From: Marinilabiliaceae bacterium JC017
GTDB taxonomy: Bacteria > Bacteroidota > Bacteroidia > Bacteroidales > Marinilabiliaceae
DNA length: 45,983 nucleotides
Reading direction: 5' to 3'
NCBI GenBank assembly: GCA_004296775.1
Contig: RHGE01000049.1
Location: 1 to 45,983, forward strand
The notes under the pieces are model-generated. The model saw nothing but the letters and a program-made list of their open reading frames with translations, did no database searches and was not told the DNA's origin. The number at the start of each line of letters is the position of its first letter. The first letter of the stretch is position 1. Shown here one piece after another: positions 9,123 through 18,985 of the stretch. Position numbers and translations under genes: made by a program.

Positions 9123-9575
9123 TTATTCAACGATCACGATTTTTTCGATAAGATCGCCGGCGCGAATATCATCAATCACCTCTAACCCTTCGAACACACG
9201 TCCGAAACAAGTATGATTACGGTCCAGATGCTGGGTGTTTTGCCGTCCATGGCAAATGAAAAACTGAGATCCTCCGGTGTCACGTCCGGCATGTGCCATA
9301 GAAAGCACGCCACGGTCATGGAACTGCATGTCACCATCTAACTCACAATCGATGGCATAACCAGGACCACCAGTACCAACACGACGATCGTCCATATCTT
9401 TAGAAAACGGACATCCACCCTGAATCACGAAATCAGGAATTACACGGTGAAAAGCAAGACCGTCATAGAAGCCTTCTTTGGCTAATTTTACAAAGTTTGC
9501 CACGGTTTTCGGGGCATCTTTTTCGTAAAATTCGACTTTCATAAGCCCTTTAACTGTATGAATTTCTGCTATCAT
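9123..9575 (-). CDS. Peptidyl-prolyl cis-trans isomerase, cyclophilin type
   Basis: This cyclophilin speeds cis-trans isomerisation of X-Pro bonds during folding. The sequence has the [13 protein letters not shown] core with the catalytic arginine, the [19 protein letters not shown] strand and a [12 protein letters not shown] segment. There is no signal peptide, so it is probably cytoplasmic. I start it at the ATG at 9575 (150 residues, [10 protein letters not shown]); an upstream in-frame TTG at 9581 is possible. A TACCTTTG promoter element sits 26 bases upstream. It is the first gene of an operon with the DUF3127 gene. Confidence 0.92.
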   Translation of the reverse strand: MIAEIHTVKGLMKVEFYEKDAPKTVANFVKLAKEGFYDGLAFHRVIPDFVIQGGCPFSKDMDDRRVGTGGPGYAIDCELDGDMQFHDRGVLSMAHAGRDTGGSQFFICHGRQNTQHLDRNHTCFGRVFEGLEVIDDIRAGDLIEKIVIVE

Positions 9576-9600
9576 TTTCAATACTTATTTGTTTGATCAG

Positions 9601-9608
9601 CAAAGGTA
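9601..9608 (-). promoter_or_regulatory. -7 promoter element of the cyclophilin gene
   Basis: The minus strand reads TACCTTTG, a full match to TAnnTTTG, 26 bases before the ATG at 9575. A -33 box is not clear. Confidence 0.55.
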
Positions 9609-9716
9609 CAATTAAAAAGGGAATTTTGGGAAAAGAAACTATTCCGACACTTATAACAGCAATGCAGTAAATAATTGAAACCGTGAGAAAATAAGGCTTT
9701 AGCCTGTCCGATAATC

Positions 9717-9748
9717 AAAAAAAAAGGACTGCTCACACTGAGCAGCCC
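9717..9748 (-). terminator. Rho-independent terminator of the SusCD operon
   Basis: On the minus strand GGGGCTGCTC, a short loop and GAGCAGTCC form a stem, followed by nine T residues. It lies just after the SusD stop. Confidence 0.88.
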
Positions 9749-9789
9749 CTCCCATAAGTCAAGTTGTTTTGAAAAGAAATATCAGATGA

Positions 9790-11352
9790 TTAGAAATTAC
9801 TATCCATTAGTCCGTCAGCACCTTTCTCTTCAGCACCTTTCACGTCCCACCAAACCATCTTATCCATCCGGTCATCATCATATGATCTATAACCATCAGG
9901 TAAGTTTGCTTCGTTCAGGTCATGCTGATTGTCCGGGTAACGAATACGTTTCACATATTTGTTTGCGGCCACGGTAGCATTACCACTAATGCCTTCGATA
10001 GGCAATGTCAGGTCAGGATAATCCGTCCTTCTAAAGTCAGCCCAGCCTTCTTGTCCATTCGGGAAGTTAGCGATCCACTTTTGAGTGATGATCTGCTTCA
10101 ACTGCGCTTCGTTGCTTCCACTTAAGGTTGTCAATCCGGCCACGTAAGCATTTGCTTTATCACCAGCTACCCCAACGTAATCCATCGAGGCTTTTACTCC
10201 CTCTTCAAAAATAGACTGAGCACTACCACTAATCCATCCTCTAAGAGCAGCCTCTGCTTTCATGAAACACACCTCACTGTAGAACATCACCGGACAATTA
10301 AGGGTAGCATGATTAAAATCCTTATACCCTTCATTATCAAAATTCATAGTTGCTTTTTCGCGCCATCCTTCAGGTAAAACGTCATAACCATTTTCAACGC
10401 CTTCGAATGGCACACCTGTTTTACCATCCTTATAAGCCAACCATAATGCCGCCCGCGGATCTTCGCCTACAGACGATTGACTATAGAGGTGATCAGTAAA
10501 TGTTTTGGAGATACGAATATTATCCCAGCTCCATGCCATTTGGTGCAGATAATCATACCATCCGGTTGGATCCAAGGGGTATCTAGCCACATCATCGTTA
10601 CTCTCCATCACACCTGCATCAACAGCCTCTTTTGCTTGCTTCTGTGCAGTGGCAGCATCGATATTAGATAAACGCATAGCTAATCTTAAGCGCAAGGAAT
10701 TACCAAAACGCTTCCATTTATTTACATCTCCATTAAAATACAAGTCGTAATCACCATAACTGAACTGGTTGCTATCATCAGATAATTTACCAACAGCATT
10801 GGCTAACCGGCTAAATAAATCATCACTAATATCTTTCTGTGTCGAATACTTACCAGGCTCACCTAATGAGACATCAAAATAAGGCAGGTCACCATACGTA
10901 TCGATCATCACTATCCAGCGGTAACACATAAATATTTCAGCCATCGCTACGGCGTTGGTATAAGCTGTTTCCACGCCGTATAGCTCCTTATTCCATCCCT
11001 CTTCTACCATACCTCCGGCCTGACGAATCAAGTCATAGTGACGGGTCACATAGTTGGTATAATGCTCCCTGAACTGGTTACCAATCCAACCATCATTGTA
11101 TTCGTAGCGGCCTGATTCGAAACTGTTCACTGTATTGGCCCAATACTGAGAATAGAAATCGGGAAAAAGGTTCACATTTCTTTGATAGTTGGCCACCGGG
11201 GCTCCTTCCATGTCAAAGAAGATATAGGAAAGGGGCACAGACGACACACCTATCGGTTCAGTATTTATTTCATCAAAATCATCGGTACACCCGCCGGCAA
11301 AAGCCATCAGGCCGAATAATATTAATAAGTTATATATCTTTTTCATAACCAT
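9790..11352 (-). CDS. SusD/RagB-family nutrient-binding outer-membrane lipoprotein
   Basis: This is a 520-residue lipoprotein of the SusD-like_2 type. The signal peptide ends in a lipobox with C22 (LMAFAGGC), followed by TDDFDE; acidic residues here are the surface-export signal known for Bacteroidota lipoproteins. The helical SusD fold is indicated by the N-terminal segment with FSQYWAN-like aromatic motifs, the WIVMIDTYGDLPYFD block and a C-terminal region of the type that packs against the SusC barrel. It would capture an oligosaccharide or peptide at the cell surface and hand it to the SusC partner. The gene starts 12 bases after the SusC stop. A second ATG two codons in (MKKIYN) is an equally good start. 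Confidence 0.93.
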   Translation of the reverse strand: MVMKKIYNLLILFGLMAFAGGCTDDFDEINTEPIGVSSVPLSYIFFDMEGAPVANYQRNVNLFPDFYSQYWANTVNSFESGRYEYNDGWIGNQFREHYTNYVTRHYDLIRQAGGMVEEGWNKELYGVETAYTNAVAMAEIFMCYRWIVMIDTYGDLPYFDVSLGEPGKYSTQKDISDDLFSRLANAVGKLSDDSNQFSYGDYDLYFNGDVNKWKRFGNSLRLRLAMRLSNIDAATAQKQAKEAVDAGVMESNDDVARYPLDPTGWYDYLHQMAWSWDNIRISKTFTDHLYSQSSVGEDPRAALWLAYKDGKTGVPFEGVENGYDVLPEGWREKATMNFDNEGYKDFNHATLNCPVMFYSEVCFMKAEAALRGWISGSAQSIFEEGVKASMDYVGVAGDKANAYVAGLTTLSGSNEAQLKQIITQKWIANFPNGQEGWADFRRTDYPDLTLPIEGISGNATVAANKYVKRIRYPDNQHDLNEANLPDGYRSYDDDRMDKMVWWDVKGAEEKGADGLMDSNF

Positions 11353-11364
11353 TAGTCGTTTAAA

Positions 11365-14300
11365 TTAGAAACCCAGATTAATAGAGAAACCTAACGTCCT
11401 GGTGCTTGGAACAGCGGACAGGTCAAATCCTTGTGCGAAAATTGAACGATTAAATGCACTGGCATCAGGCACGGTACCCGGTGTGTTTTTGTGCAGATAG
11501 AACAGGTTTCGCCCTACGAAGGATACCCGTGCCGTTTTAATTACCTGGCTTGGAATACGCTCCAACAAACTCTTTGGTACATTATACCCCACTGCCAATT
11601 CTTTTAACTTAATAAAAGAAGCATCGTAAAGGAACTCTTCATAAATCCCACTAACCCGTGTCCAGTACTCCTGGGCTGAAACTGTTTTGGTGTTAACCGT
11701 ACCATCACTGGTAACGCCATCAACTAAAACATCAGCTCTGTCTTCTGTTCTTTTTGCCGTACCAGCACTAGTAGCATAAGCTTCACTCAAAGAAATAATC
11801 TCCCCACCTTTCTGGAAGTTCATCAATGCCGAGCAGAATAATCCTTTATAATCAGCAGCCAGTTTCAATGAACCTGTCCAGTCGGGTTGAATACTACCAA
11901 TGATCTCCTTGCTTTGAGTCGCAATGGGCAATCCTTTATCATCTACCACCATTTTACCATTGGCATCACGCTGATAGGCAGAAGCCCTGATTTCACCCAT
12001 TTCATGCCCCTCGATAGCCACTATTTTGGGACCGTTGTTAATCTCACCAAAAGTAAACTCGTCCACTCCTTCAGTAAGCTCAGTCACTTCAGAGATGTTT
12101 TTTGCCAGGTTCAGATCCACATCAAACCTAAAGGATGATGTTTTCACCGGAGTTCCATAAATCATTATTTCAGTTCCCTTATTGCGAATTTCACCGGCAT
12201 TGATACGCTTATATCTAAATCCGGCTGATTGATCCAACGGTACATCTAACACTTGGTTCACAGTATTTGTGGAGTAATAAGCAGCATCAACTCCCAAACG
12301 GTTATTGAACAACTTTAAGTCAACGCCCACTTCTGCAGAGGTGGTAATCTCCGGTTTCAAATCAGGATTTAGTAAAACATCCCCTTTGTGTGCCCAGATA
12401 TTCTGGAAGGCACCGGTGCCGGTTTCATACACTGAATATAATCCGTAAGGATCCGTATCATTACCCACTTGTGCCCACGATCCTCTTATCTTAAGGAAAG
12501 TGACCCATGAAGGCAGCGTCGTCATCTCAGAAACAATACCACTCACACTAACAGATGGATAAAAATAGGATCTGTTATTGGAAGGCAAAGTAGACGACCA
12601 ATCGTTACGGGCAGTAATATCTACGAAAAGATAATCTCTGAAACTTACCTGTCCCAAACCATAGACAGAATGGATCTTTTTCTCGGTTAAATCATTCTCC
12701 GCATCCTTCTTTGTTCCGATGCTCAGGAAGTAAGCGCCTTCCAAATCAATCTTACCGGATTTACCTATTAGTGATTCTCTCCTCTGGTACATGCGGTTAC
12801 CACCAGCACTCAATCCGATAGAAAAATCGGATACTTGCTTATTGTAGGTCAACAGAAACTCGGTATTCTCTTCTTTAAAGAAATTCTCAGTAAGATCAAT
12901 TTTAGGCCGATCATTACTATACACATTATCGGTGTATTTATAAGTGGAAGAGATTCGTTCACGGTAAAAGTCGATACCATGCTTTAATTTCAGCTTCAGA
13001 TTATCTGTGAACTGGATATTTCCAGCCAGGTAACCGAATACACGGTAACGGTCGTCTTCATTGGTTTGCTGTTCCTGAAGGAAATAAGGATTTCGGTCAT
13101 TGGCATCAGGACCGGCATAATTCACCTCAACATGGTTGCCTGTTGCATCCAGCACATAACCCGGCTCTAAATCCTGGTTACGAATATTCATTGGCATGGT
13201 GTTGAAGTATGAGATGATACTATAGTTACCCATCTCAGGACGATCATTACCTTTCGTATTGATATAGGATATCTTGGAATCCACACTAAAGAACTTGGTC
13301 AATTTATAATCTGAACGCAGATCAAAGTTGTTTTTTGTGATCTTATGCCCTTTGTAAACCCCCTTATCTTCAGTATGACCAATAGAGGCGCGGAATGTTC
13401 CCTTATCACTGGCACCGGTAAAAGATAAGTTATGAGCCTGACTCAGTCCGGTTTGAAAGAATTCTTCCAACCGATCCTCCTGAGCTGTATAAGGAATAGT
13501 CTCACCCGTCCATGATTCCAACATTTGCCCTTCCATTTTTGGTCCCCAGGAAGTATTGGAATTCTTGTCATATACCCCATTCATTCCTTGTCCATAGGAT
13601 GATTGCTGATCAAGGAAGTAAGCCACTTTAGATGAAACAACACTTCCGGAATAGCTGATCCCTAGTCCTTTTTGTCCTGTCTTACCTTTTTTGGTGGTAA
13701 CCAGAATAACCCCGTTGGCCGCTCTGGAACCATAAAGGGCAGCAGCACTGGCACCCTTCAATACAGAGATCGACTCAATATCATTGGGATTGATATCAAA
13801 AGCCACACCGGCGCGGTCAACACCACCCCACTCGCCACCTTCGTCACTTTGCGAGTTATCAAACGGGATACCGTCAATCACCCAAAGGGGTTCGTTTTTA
13901 TTAGATAAAGAAGTGTTACCTCTAATGGTGATTTTAGTTGAACCACCGGTACCTGATCCTGATTGTGAAATATTCAAACCAGCTACTTTACCTTCAAGGG
14001 CACTGACCACATCAGGATCGCCTGTTTCATTTAAGTCTTCAGACTTCACATCCTGAAAAGCATAACCTAATGCTTTCTTATCTCTTTTAATTCCCAGCGC
14101 TGTTACCACCACCTCATTCAGTCCGGTGGATTCAGGCACAAGGGTAATATCCAAGGTAGATCTACCCGCCACGATTATTTCCTGAGAATCAAATCCAATA
14201 AATGAATAAAGGATGGCAGCATCAGGCGAGGATACTTCAATGGTATAGGATCCGTCAATCCCGGTAATGACACCGTTGGTTGGATTCTCCTTTTCATACA

Positions 14301-14751
14301 CGTTAACCCCGGGTAACGCATCGCCTGTATCATCAGTTATCTTACCTGTTACTTTGTGCTTTTGCTCCTGCTGTTTTGCTTGCAAGAACTGTTTTGTAAT
14401 AATGATATCCTTATCAATGATATGGTATTTGAAATGGTCCACTTTCAATACTTCATCCAACACTTTCTCAATGTCAGCATCCTGAACCACTACATTAACC
14501 CTGCTGTTCTCATTTACAATCTCTTTATTGTAAAAGACACTAAACTCAGACTGATTTTCAATTTCGTCGAACACTTTTTCTAACGTCGCGCCTTTAAGGT
14601 TGATGGTAAGGCGGGTATTTTGACCGAAGGAAGCTGCAGAAACCTGAAGGATCCCAGCTATTAACAACATGACAGATAGTTTCATAATACGCCACAATTT
14701 TTTCTGTTGACATTGCCAGGTGCCAACGGCTCTTTCTGTAATTTTTTTCAT
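11365..14751 (-). CDS. SusC/RagA-family TonB-linked outer-membrane transporter with STN domain
   Basis: This is a 1128-residue TonB-dependent transporter. A long positively charged n-region precedes the signal sequence (about 22-44). An STN domain (about 46-117; TRLTINLKGATLEKVFDEI), a carboxypeptidase-regulatory-like domain (about 133-205), a TonB-box-like NEVVVTALG (212-220), a plug (about 222-350; ALEGKVAGLNI, LWVIDGIPF) and a beta-barrel ending in aromatic FSINLGF follow. The STN domain is the part that signals through a FecR anti-sigma factor, which fits the FecR and ECF sigma genes just upstream. It probably imports a glycan delivered by the SusD neighbour. The 191-base FecR-SusC gap contains imperfect inverted and direct repeats and probably holds the ECF-driven promoter. 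Confidence 0.95.
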   Translation of the reverse strand: MKKITERAVGTWQCQQKKLWRIMKLSVMLLIAGILQVSAASFGQNTRLTINLKGATLEKVFDEIENQSEFSVFYNKEIVNENSRVNVVVQDADIEKVLDEVLKVDHFKYHIIDKDIIITKQFLQAKQQEQKHKVTGKITDDTGDALPGVNVYEKENPTNGVITGIDGSYTIEVSSPDAAILYSFIGFDSQEIIVAGRSTLDITLVPESTGLNEVVVTALGIKRDKKALGYAFQDVKSEDLNETGDPDVVSALEGKVAGLNISQSGSGTGGSTKITIRGNTSLSNKNEPLWVIDGIPFDNSQSDEGGEWGGVDRAGVAFDINPNDIESISVLKGASAAALYGSRAANGVILVTTKKGKTGQKGLGISYSGSVVSSKVAYFLDQQSSYGQGMNGVYDKNSNTSWGPKMEGQMLESWTGETIPYTAQEDRLEEFFQTGLSQAHNLSFTGASDKGTFRASIGHTEDKGVYKGHKITKNNFDLRSDYKLTKFFSVDSKISYINTKGNDRPEMGNYSIISYFNTMPMNIRNQDLEPGYVLDATGNHVEVNYAGPDANDRNPYFLQEQQTNEDDRYRVFGYLAGNIQFTDNLKLKLKHGIDFYRERISSTYKYTDNVYSNDRPKIDLTENFFKEENTEFLLTYNKQVSDFSIGLSAGGNRMYQRRESLIGKSGKIDLEGAYFLSIGTKKDAENDLTEKKIHSVYGLGQVSFRDYLFVDITARNDWSSTLPSNNRSYFYPSVSVSGIVSEMTTLPSWVTFLKIRGSWAQVGNDTDPYGLYSVYETGTGAFQNIWAHKGDVLLNPDLKPEITTSAEVGVDLKLFNNRLGVDAAYYSTNTVNQVLDVPLDQSAGFRYKRINAGEIRNKGTEIMIYGTPVKTSSFRFDVDLNLAKNISEVTELTEGVDEFTFGEINNGPKIVAIEGHEMGEIRASAYQRDANGKMVVDDKGLPIATQSKEIIGSIQPDWTGSLKLAADYKGLFCSALMNFQKGGEIISLSEAYATSAGTAKRTEDRADVLVDGVTSDGTVNTKTVSAQEYWTRVSGIYEEFLYDASFIKLKELAVGYNVPKSLLERIPSQVIKTARVSFVGRNLFYLHKNTPGTVPDASAFNRSIFAQGFDLSAVPSTRTLGFSINLGF

Positions 14752-14942
14752 AAATTTGTGATGATTGATTTATACTTAATTATCAATTTTTCTGTGAATT
14801 GCCAGTTCACGGAACAAGTCTAAGAGAACGGGAATCATTGCCAGTGTTTTCCGTTCCTTGTTTTTTTGTTGATTTCAGTTACCTCTTCAATCAGTAACCT
14901 TTTTCTTCATAAACAAGCGATTTCTTATTCAACCTGAATTTA

Positions 14943-15944
14943 TTATTTGCGTTTAAGATATATTTTCGTGCCTTCAATCTCATAGGTAACATCAGATGTA
15001 AGCTTCAAGATCTCCAGCGTTTTAACAACCGACCTTTTCTTTTCCAGGACACAGCGAAAACGTTCCTTCTTAAGTTGCTCATCCTTGAAAAATATCTCAA
15101 TGTCATACATCTCCTCCAGCTTCTTTGTAATCTGGGTCAACTCCACATCTTTGAAGATATACCGGCCTTCTTTCCAGCTGGTAATCACTTCAATATCGGC
15201 ATTGCGATCCATCTCGAAACGGCCGCCATCCTCTTTCCTGATTTTTTCACCGGGTTTCAACCGAACAATCTCTTCATGTTTATTATTAAAGATGCCCACC
15301 TGTCCTTCGACTAACGTTACCTGAAAAAGATCTTCATTCTCTAACGCGGTCATGTTAAATTCCGTACCAAAAACTTTCACGTAATTATCTTCTGCAGCTA
15401 CAATGAAGGGATGCTTCTTATCTTTTGCCACTTTGAAATAAGCTTCCCCATTTAACTGCACCGACCGGGTGGCCGCCTTTGTATTATAACGGTAACTTAT
15501 AACCGACTGCGAATTTAACCATACCTGTGTCCCATCCGGCAACGTACAATTAGAGGTTTGTCCGGCAGGAACATTTAGCTCAAAACTACCTGCCAACAAC
15601 TGATCTTTCTCGGCTATTTTGTATTGCATCCCGCCCAATAATGAAACAGAACCAATAACAGCAATGGATATAATCGAGTAGAATGATTTCTTAACACTTC
15701 GGTTTTTCTTTATCAACCGCTGTATCACAGAAGTTTTAACCCCTTCCCGGGCTTTAATAACATCAAATGGTGTGATTGCCTTCTTTTGCGCCCTGATGAC
15801 TGCCAAAATACGGTGAAACTCATTTTCATTCGCTTCATTAAGTCCGCGCCATTGAATCATGAACTCTTTTTCGGATTCACTGGCCGTATCCTGATCAATT
15901 CGGGCTATTAATGCTTCTATATCTTCCTGACTAATTTTTCTCAT
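14943..15944 (-). CDS. FecR-family anti-sigma factor
   Basis: This is a 333-residue inner-membrane regulator. The N-terminal ~85 residues form the cytoplasmic anti-sigma part (IARIDQDTASESEKEFMIQW), one membrane helix spans about 88-106, the FecR domain about 120-225 (LPDGTQVWLNSQS, GEAYFKVAKDKKHPF) and a DUF4974 domain about 260-330. It would hold the ECF sigma factor inactive until the STN domain of the SusC protein signals substrate binding. It lies between the sigma gene (128 bases upstream) and the SusC gene, the standard order for this system. Confidence 0.95.
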   Translation of the reverse strand: MRKISQEDIEALIARIDQDTASESEKEFMIQWRGLNEANENEFHRILAVIRAQKKAITPFDVIKAREGVKTSVIQRLIKKNRSVKKSFYSIISIAVIGSVSLLGGMQYKIAEKDQLLAGSFELNVPAGQTSNCTLPDGTQVWLNSQSVISYRYNTKAATRSVQLNGEAYFKVAKDKKHPFIVAAEDNYVKVFGTEFNMTALENEDLFQVTLVEGQVGIFNNKHEEIVRLKPGEKIRKEDGGRFEMDRNADIEVITSWKEGRYIFKDVELTQITKKLEEMYDIEIFFKDEQLKKERFRCVLEKKRSVVKTLEILKLTSDVTYEIEGTKIYLKRK

Positions 15945-16072
15945 TTTTCACTTCTCTATACCTAAGACGAAAAAGAGAATGCCGTACCCTGACAAGAAAA
16001 AACGATTTTATTAAAATTTGTTAAAATAAAACCATTAACCTTTTGAGAACAACCGTTTTGAAAATGTAAAAA

Positions 16073-16624
16073 TTATATAAAAAGAAGTGGGATGTAATCC
16101 GATAGTTTTTCCTTGAGTTGCTTGAGCGAGCGTGACATTTGAGTTTCAACCGTTTTGGCCGACAGGGATAACTCCCTGGCTATTTCCGCGTAGGACATTC
16201 CTTTTTCCCGGCTAAGTAAAAATATCTCCCGGCGCTTTTCCGGTAATTCATTGATCGCCGCATTGATGGCATTTTCTATTTCCTGCTCTAAAACCAGATC
16301 TTTGAAATCTTCACTGGCTGATTTATCTTCTACCGGTTGTGTGTTATGGTTTCTCTTGGTGGATGCCTTACGTTGAAAATCAATGCAAGCATTAAAGATG
16401 GATTTGAACAAAAAGCTTTTGATCGATCCGCTAACGTCTTTGAAGTTCTGCTTCTCCCAAAACTTTATAAAAAGCTCTTGTACGATTTCTTCCGCATCCA
16501 TCCGGTTCCCCAGCAACTTTTCAGCAAAAAGTACCGAAAGGGGATAATACAAATTGAAAATCTCATCGAAGCTTAATAATGACCTCTTCAATCCCATATG
16601 AAATGAAACTTGCTCCCTCTCCAT
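16073..16624 (-). CDS. ECF RNA polymerase sigma-70 factor, Bacteroidota expansion family
   Basis: This is a 183-residue sigma factor. Region 2 is visible as FDEIFNLYYPLSVLFAEKLL and DAEEIVQELFIKFWEK, and region 4 as LPEKRREIFLLSREKGMSYAEIARELSLSAKTVETQMSRSLKQLKEKL. It probably drives the SusC/SusD operon downstream and is restrained by the adjacent FecR protein. The ATG at 16624 is used; M10 is an alternative. A TTTG-N18-TACTTTTA promoter lies 41 bases upstream, so the sigma gene itself seems to use the primary sigma factor. Confidence 0.95.
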   Translation of the reverse strand: MEREQVSFHMGLKRSLLSFDEIFNLYYPLSVLFAEKLLGNRMDAEEIVQELFIKFWEKQNFKDVSGSIKSFLFKSIFNACIDFQRKASTKRNHNTQPVEDKSASEDFKDLVLEQEIENAINAAINELPEKRREIFLLSREKGMSYAEIARELSLSAKTVETQMSRSLKQLKEKLSDYIPLLFI

Positions 16625-17071
16625 TTATTACAGACTTCGTTTGGGTGATGGTGTATCAGGTTGATAAAAGTAGTCTTTTTCTCTTTAATCCAAAAAGACC
16701 TTTTAGCCCCTGATACGAAACAAATTATCTTAATAACTTGACTATTCTTTCAAATTCATCTTTTGACATCCCAGGAATCCCTTCAATGCACAGTTATCGT
16801 CTACTCCTATTCTGAAATGGCTGCAAAGAAAAGAAATCTTACGTCAACAAAATCAAAATAGTGTTATTTTTTTATCCTATCAACACGCCTGATCGTTAGG
16901 TTTTAAACGAAAGACAATAGAATGAAACATTAGTCATCACCTGTTAGAGAGCAATATTTTTTGAAGACAGGTAAAGGTAATAGCGCAACAGCACCCTGAT
17001 AACACAAAGATTACATCAAGACCATTCACAAAAACAGGTAATCCTATTCCGCCATAACCACCCCCAATCAC
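16625..17071. other. Gene-free stretch upstream of the ECF sigma gene
   Basis: Apart from the promoter at 16665-16694 I see no gene, tRNA or clear terminator here. A 14-codon minus-strand ORF near 16725-16769 reads MSKDEFERIVKLLR and looks protein-like, but is too short to call. Confidence 0.5.
16665..16694 (-). promoter_or_regulatory. Promoter of the ECF sigma gene
   Basis: On the minus strand TTTG (-33, at 16691-16694), 18 bases and TACTTTTA (-7, at 16665-16672) approximate the Bacteroidota primary promoter, with one mismatch in the -7 box. Confidence 0.5.
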
Positions 17072-17803
17072 CTACTCTTTAAACAGGGTTTTCTGCACCA
17101 TGTCTTTATATGATTTACCTATTGGAATATTACCGGACTCTCCCAGCATCTTAAGCTGATTGCCATACATGGCTTTCACCTTGTGCTTATTAACGATGTA
17201 GGATTTATGCACCCGAATAAATGCGTTCTGTGGCAGCACTTTTTCAAGGTTACGCAACGACTCCAGCGACACAATCTTTTCATCGCTGCAATAATAGGTT
17301 ACATACTCCCTCAATCCTTCAATATAGATGATGTCGGTAAACTTAAGGCGATAAATTTTGTGGTCGGCCTTCACCAATATGAAATCCTTTTCTTCTTCCT
17401 GAGCTGGGGCAGTCACATTTATTACAGGCGGTATTGGTGCGTGGGAGGCCATTCGTTCGCCTGCTTTATTGATAGCTTGCATAAAACGCTCGATGGAAAA
17501 AGGCTTCACCAGGTAATCCAGCACATCCAGTGTGTAACCTTCTAAGGCATATTCCATGTAGGCAGTAGTAAAAACAACCAGCGGCTTTTTATTCAATGAT
17601 TTTAAAAAGTCGATACCCGTGATGTCCGGCATTTGAATATCGAGAAACATCAGGTCAACAGATCCCTGTTGGATCACAGGCAGGGCTTCAAGAGCCGATT
17701 TATAACTACCCAGCAACTCCAGGTGAGGGAAACGACTGATATAATCCTGCAATAACAACCTGGCAGGAAATTCATCATCAATAACAATACACCTTATCTT
17801 CAT
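17072..17803 (-). CDS. LytTR-family response regulator
   Basis: This is a 243-residue regulator with a receiver domain (1-120; acidic pocket D9/D10, phospho-acceptor D55 in MFLDIQMPDITG) and a LytTR DNA-binding domain (about 140-240; DHKIYRLKFTDIIYIEG, FIRVHKSYIVNKHKV). LytTR proteins bind direct repeats upstream of envelope genes. It overlaps the histidine kinase stop codon in an ATGA arrangement, so the two are translationally coupled. The divergent lipoprotein/barrel genes at 19217-21316 are the obvious candidate targets, but that is inference. Confidence 0.95.
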   Translation of the reverse strand: MKIRCIVIDDEFPARLLLQDYISRFPHLELLGSYKSALEALPVIQQGSVDLMFLDIQMPDITGIDFLKSLNKKPLVVFTTAYMEYALEGYTLDVLDYLVKPFSIERFMQAINKAGERMASHAPIPPVINVTAPAQEEEKDFILVKADHKIYRLKFTDIIYIEGLREYVTYYCSDEKIVSLESLRNLEKVLPQNAFIRVHKSYIVNKHKVKAMYGNQLKMLGESGNIPIGKSYKDMVQKTLFKE

Positions 17804-18978
17804 GCTAAATCTATTTTCAACACAACAACAAACACACTCTCTTCCGTTCTGATCATCAGCTTATGCTTATCCGGATAAAGATGTTGTAATCGTCTCTTTA
17901 CATTTTCTATGCCAATACCACTATTTTTATCCCGGGAAACGGGTGCTTTCGGAATACCATTTCTCACCGTGAACGTCAAGAGTGATCCTTTGCTGATCAG
18001 CTCTATCTCCATCCACCCCTTCTCCGTATCCTCCATTTTACTGTGCTTAAAGCTGTTTTCCACAAAAGGAATTAACAGCATCGGCTCGATCATTAACGTC
18101 CGGTCGGCTCTCTCGATATCGACACGGAGATTGGGAATTCCCTCAATTTTCACCCGTTGAAATTCAATGTAATTCTTCAGGTAATCCACCTCTTTACCCA
18201 ACATGACTTTCTTCTCCTCACTCTCATACAACACATAGCGCAGCATTTCCGATAATTTCAATATCATTTCGGGCGCTTTAATAGAATTGGTATGCGACAA
18301 GGAGTAAATATTATTTAGGGCATTAAACAGAAAATGAGGATTCATTTGTGATTTAAGAAACTTCATCTCATTCACCAGCGTTTGATTCACCAGTGTGAGC
18401 TCCCGCTGTTTCCGACGCCTTGTTTCAGATATAAACCAGAAAATGGTGCTGATAAACAACATCCCAAAAGAAGGCAGGAAACCGATGGAAAAACGACGTC
18501 GAGCCATAGCAAAAGGCCAGACTTTAACATTATGTGGCTTACCGGGAGGCCTTCTGTAAATATCCCTTTCGAATTCTTCCGGTGGTACTCTTAAACCGTT
18601 AGGATCCGTCTGGACAATAGATTCCGATTCACCCATACGAACCTGTTTTTCACTCTCTATGGTGCGGTGGATGTAACGCTCCATGGCCCCCCGAAATGGC
18701 TGCTCGGTATAATGGTAAAAAAAAGCCATGGGTACGACTAAAATTATCACCCCAAGTATGTAGCGCAAATACTTGCTTTTACCCAGGTAACGTGGGAGTA
18801 AAACGTAGGTATTGATATAAAAAATAGCCACATTCACAACCAGCGTTCGCAATGAAAACTTCAAGGCAGTTGCAGTATCCATTATCATTGACGGCCCATA
18901 AAACAACAGTAAGCTGTATCCAAACCAAATAATAAAATGAATGGCAAAATTTCGATATGTCTTTATAGTAAACTTCAT
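17800..18978 (-). CDS. LytS-like sensor histidine kinase
   Basis: This sensor kinase has about four membrane helices in its N-terminal half and then a His_kinase domain (PF06580 type). The phospho-accepting histidine lies in LKSQMNPHFLFNALNNIYS, the N box is LLIPFVENSFKHS, and the glycine box is GIGIENVKRR. I start it at the ATG at 18978 (MKFTIKTYRNFAIHF, 392 residues); a longer frame begins at a TTG at 19029 but adds a poor N-terminus. A long basic/acidic loop (about residues 95-150) lies between helices 3 and 4 and may be the sensing part. It is coupled to the LytTR gene. Confidence 0.93.
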   Translation of the reverse strand: MKFTIKTYRNFAIHFIIWFGYSLLLFYGPSMIMDTATALKFSLRTLVVNVAIFYINTYVLLPRYLGKSKYLRYILGVIILVVPMAFFYHYTEQPFRGAMERYIHRTIESEKQVRMGESESIVQTDPNGLRVPPEEFERDIYRRPPGKPHNVKVWPFAMARRRFSIGFLPSFGMLFISTIFWFISETRRRKQRELTLVNQTLVNEMKFLKSQMNPHFLFNALNNIYSLSHTNSIKAPEMILKLSEMLRYVLYESEEKKVMLGKEVDYLKNYIEFQRVKIEGIPNLRVDIERADRTLMIEPMLLIPFVENSFKHSKMEDTEKGWMEIELISKGSLLTFTVRNGIPKAPVSRDKNSGIGIENVKRRLQHLYPDKHKLMIRTEESVFVVVLKIDLA

Positions 18979-18985
18979 TGAAGCA

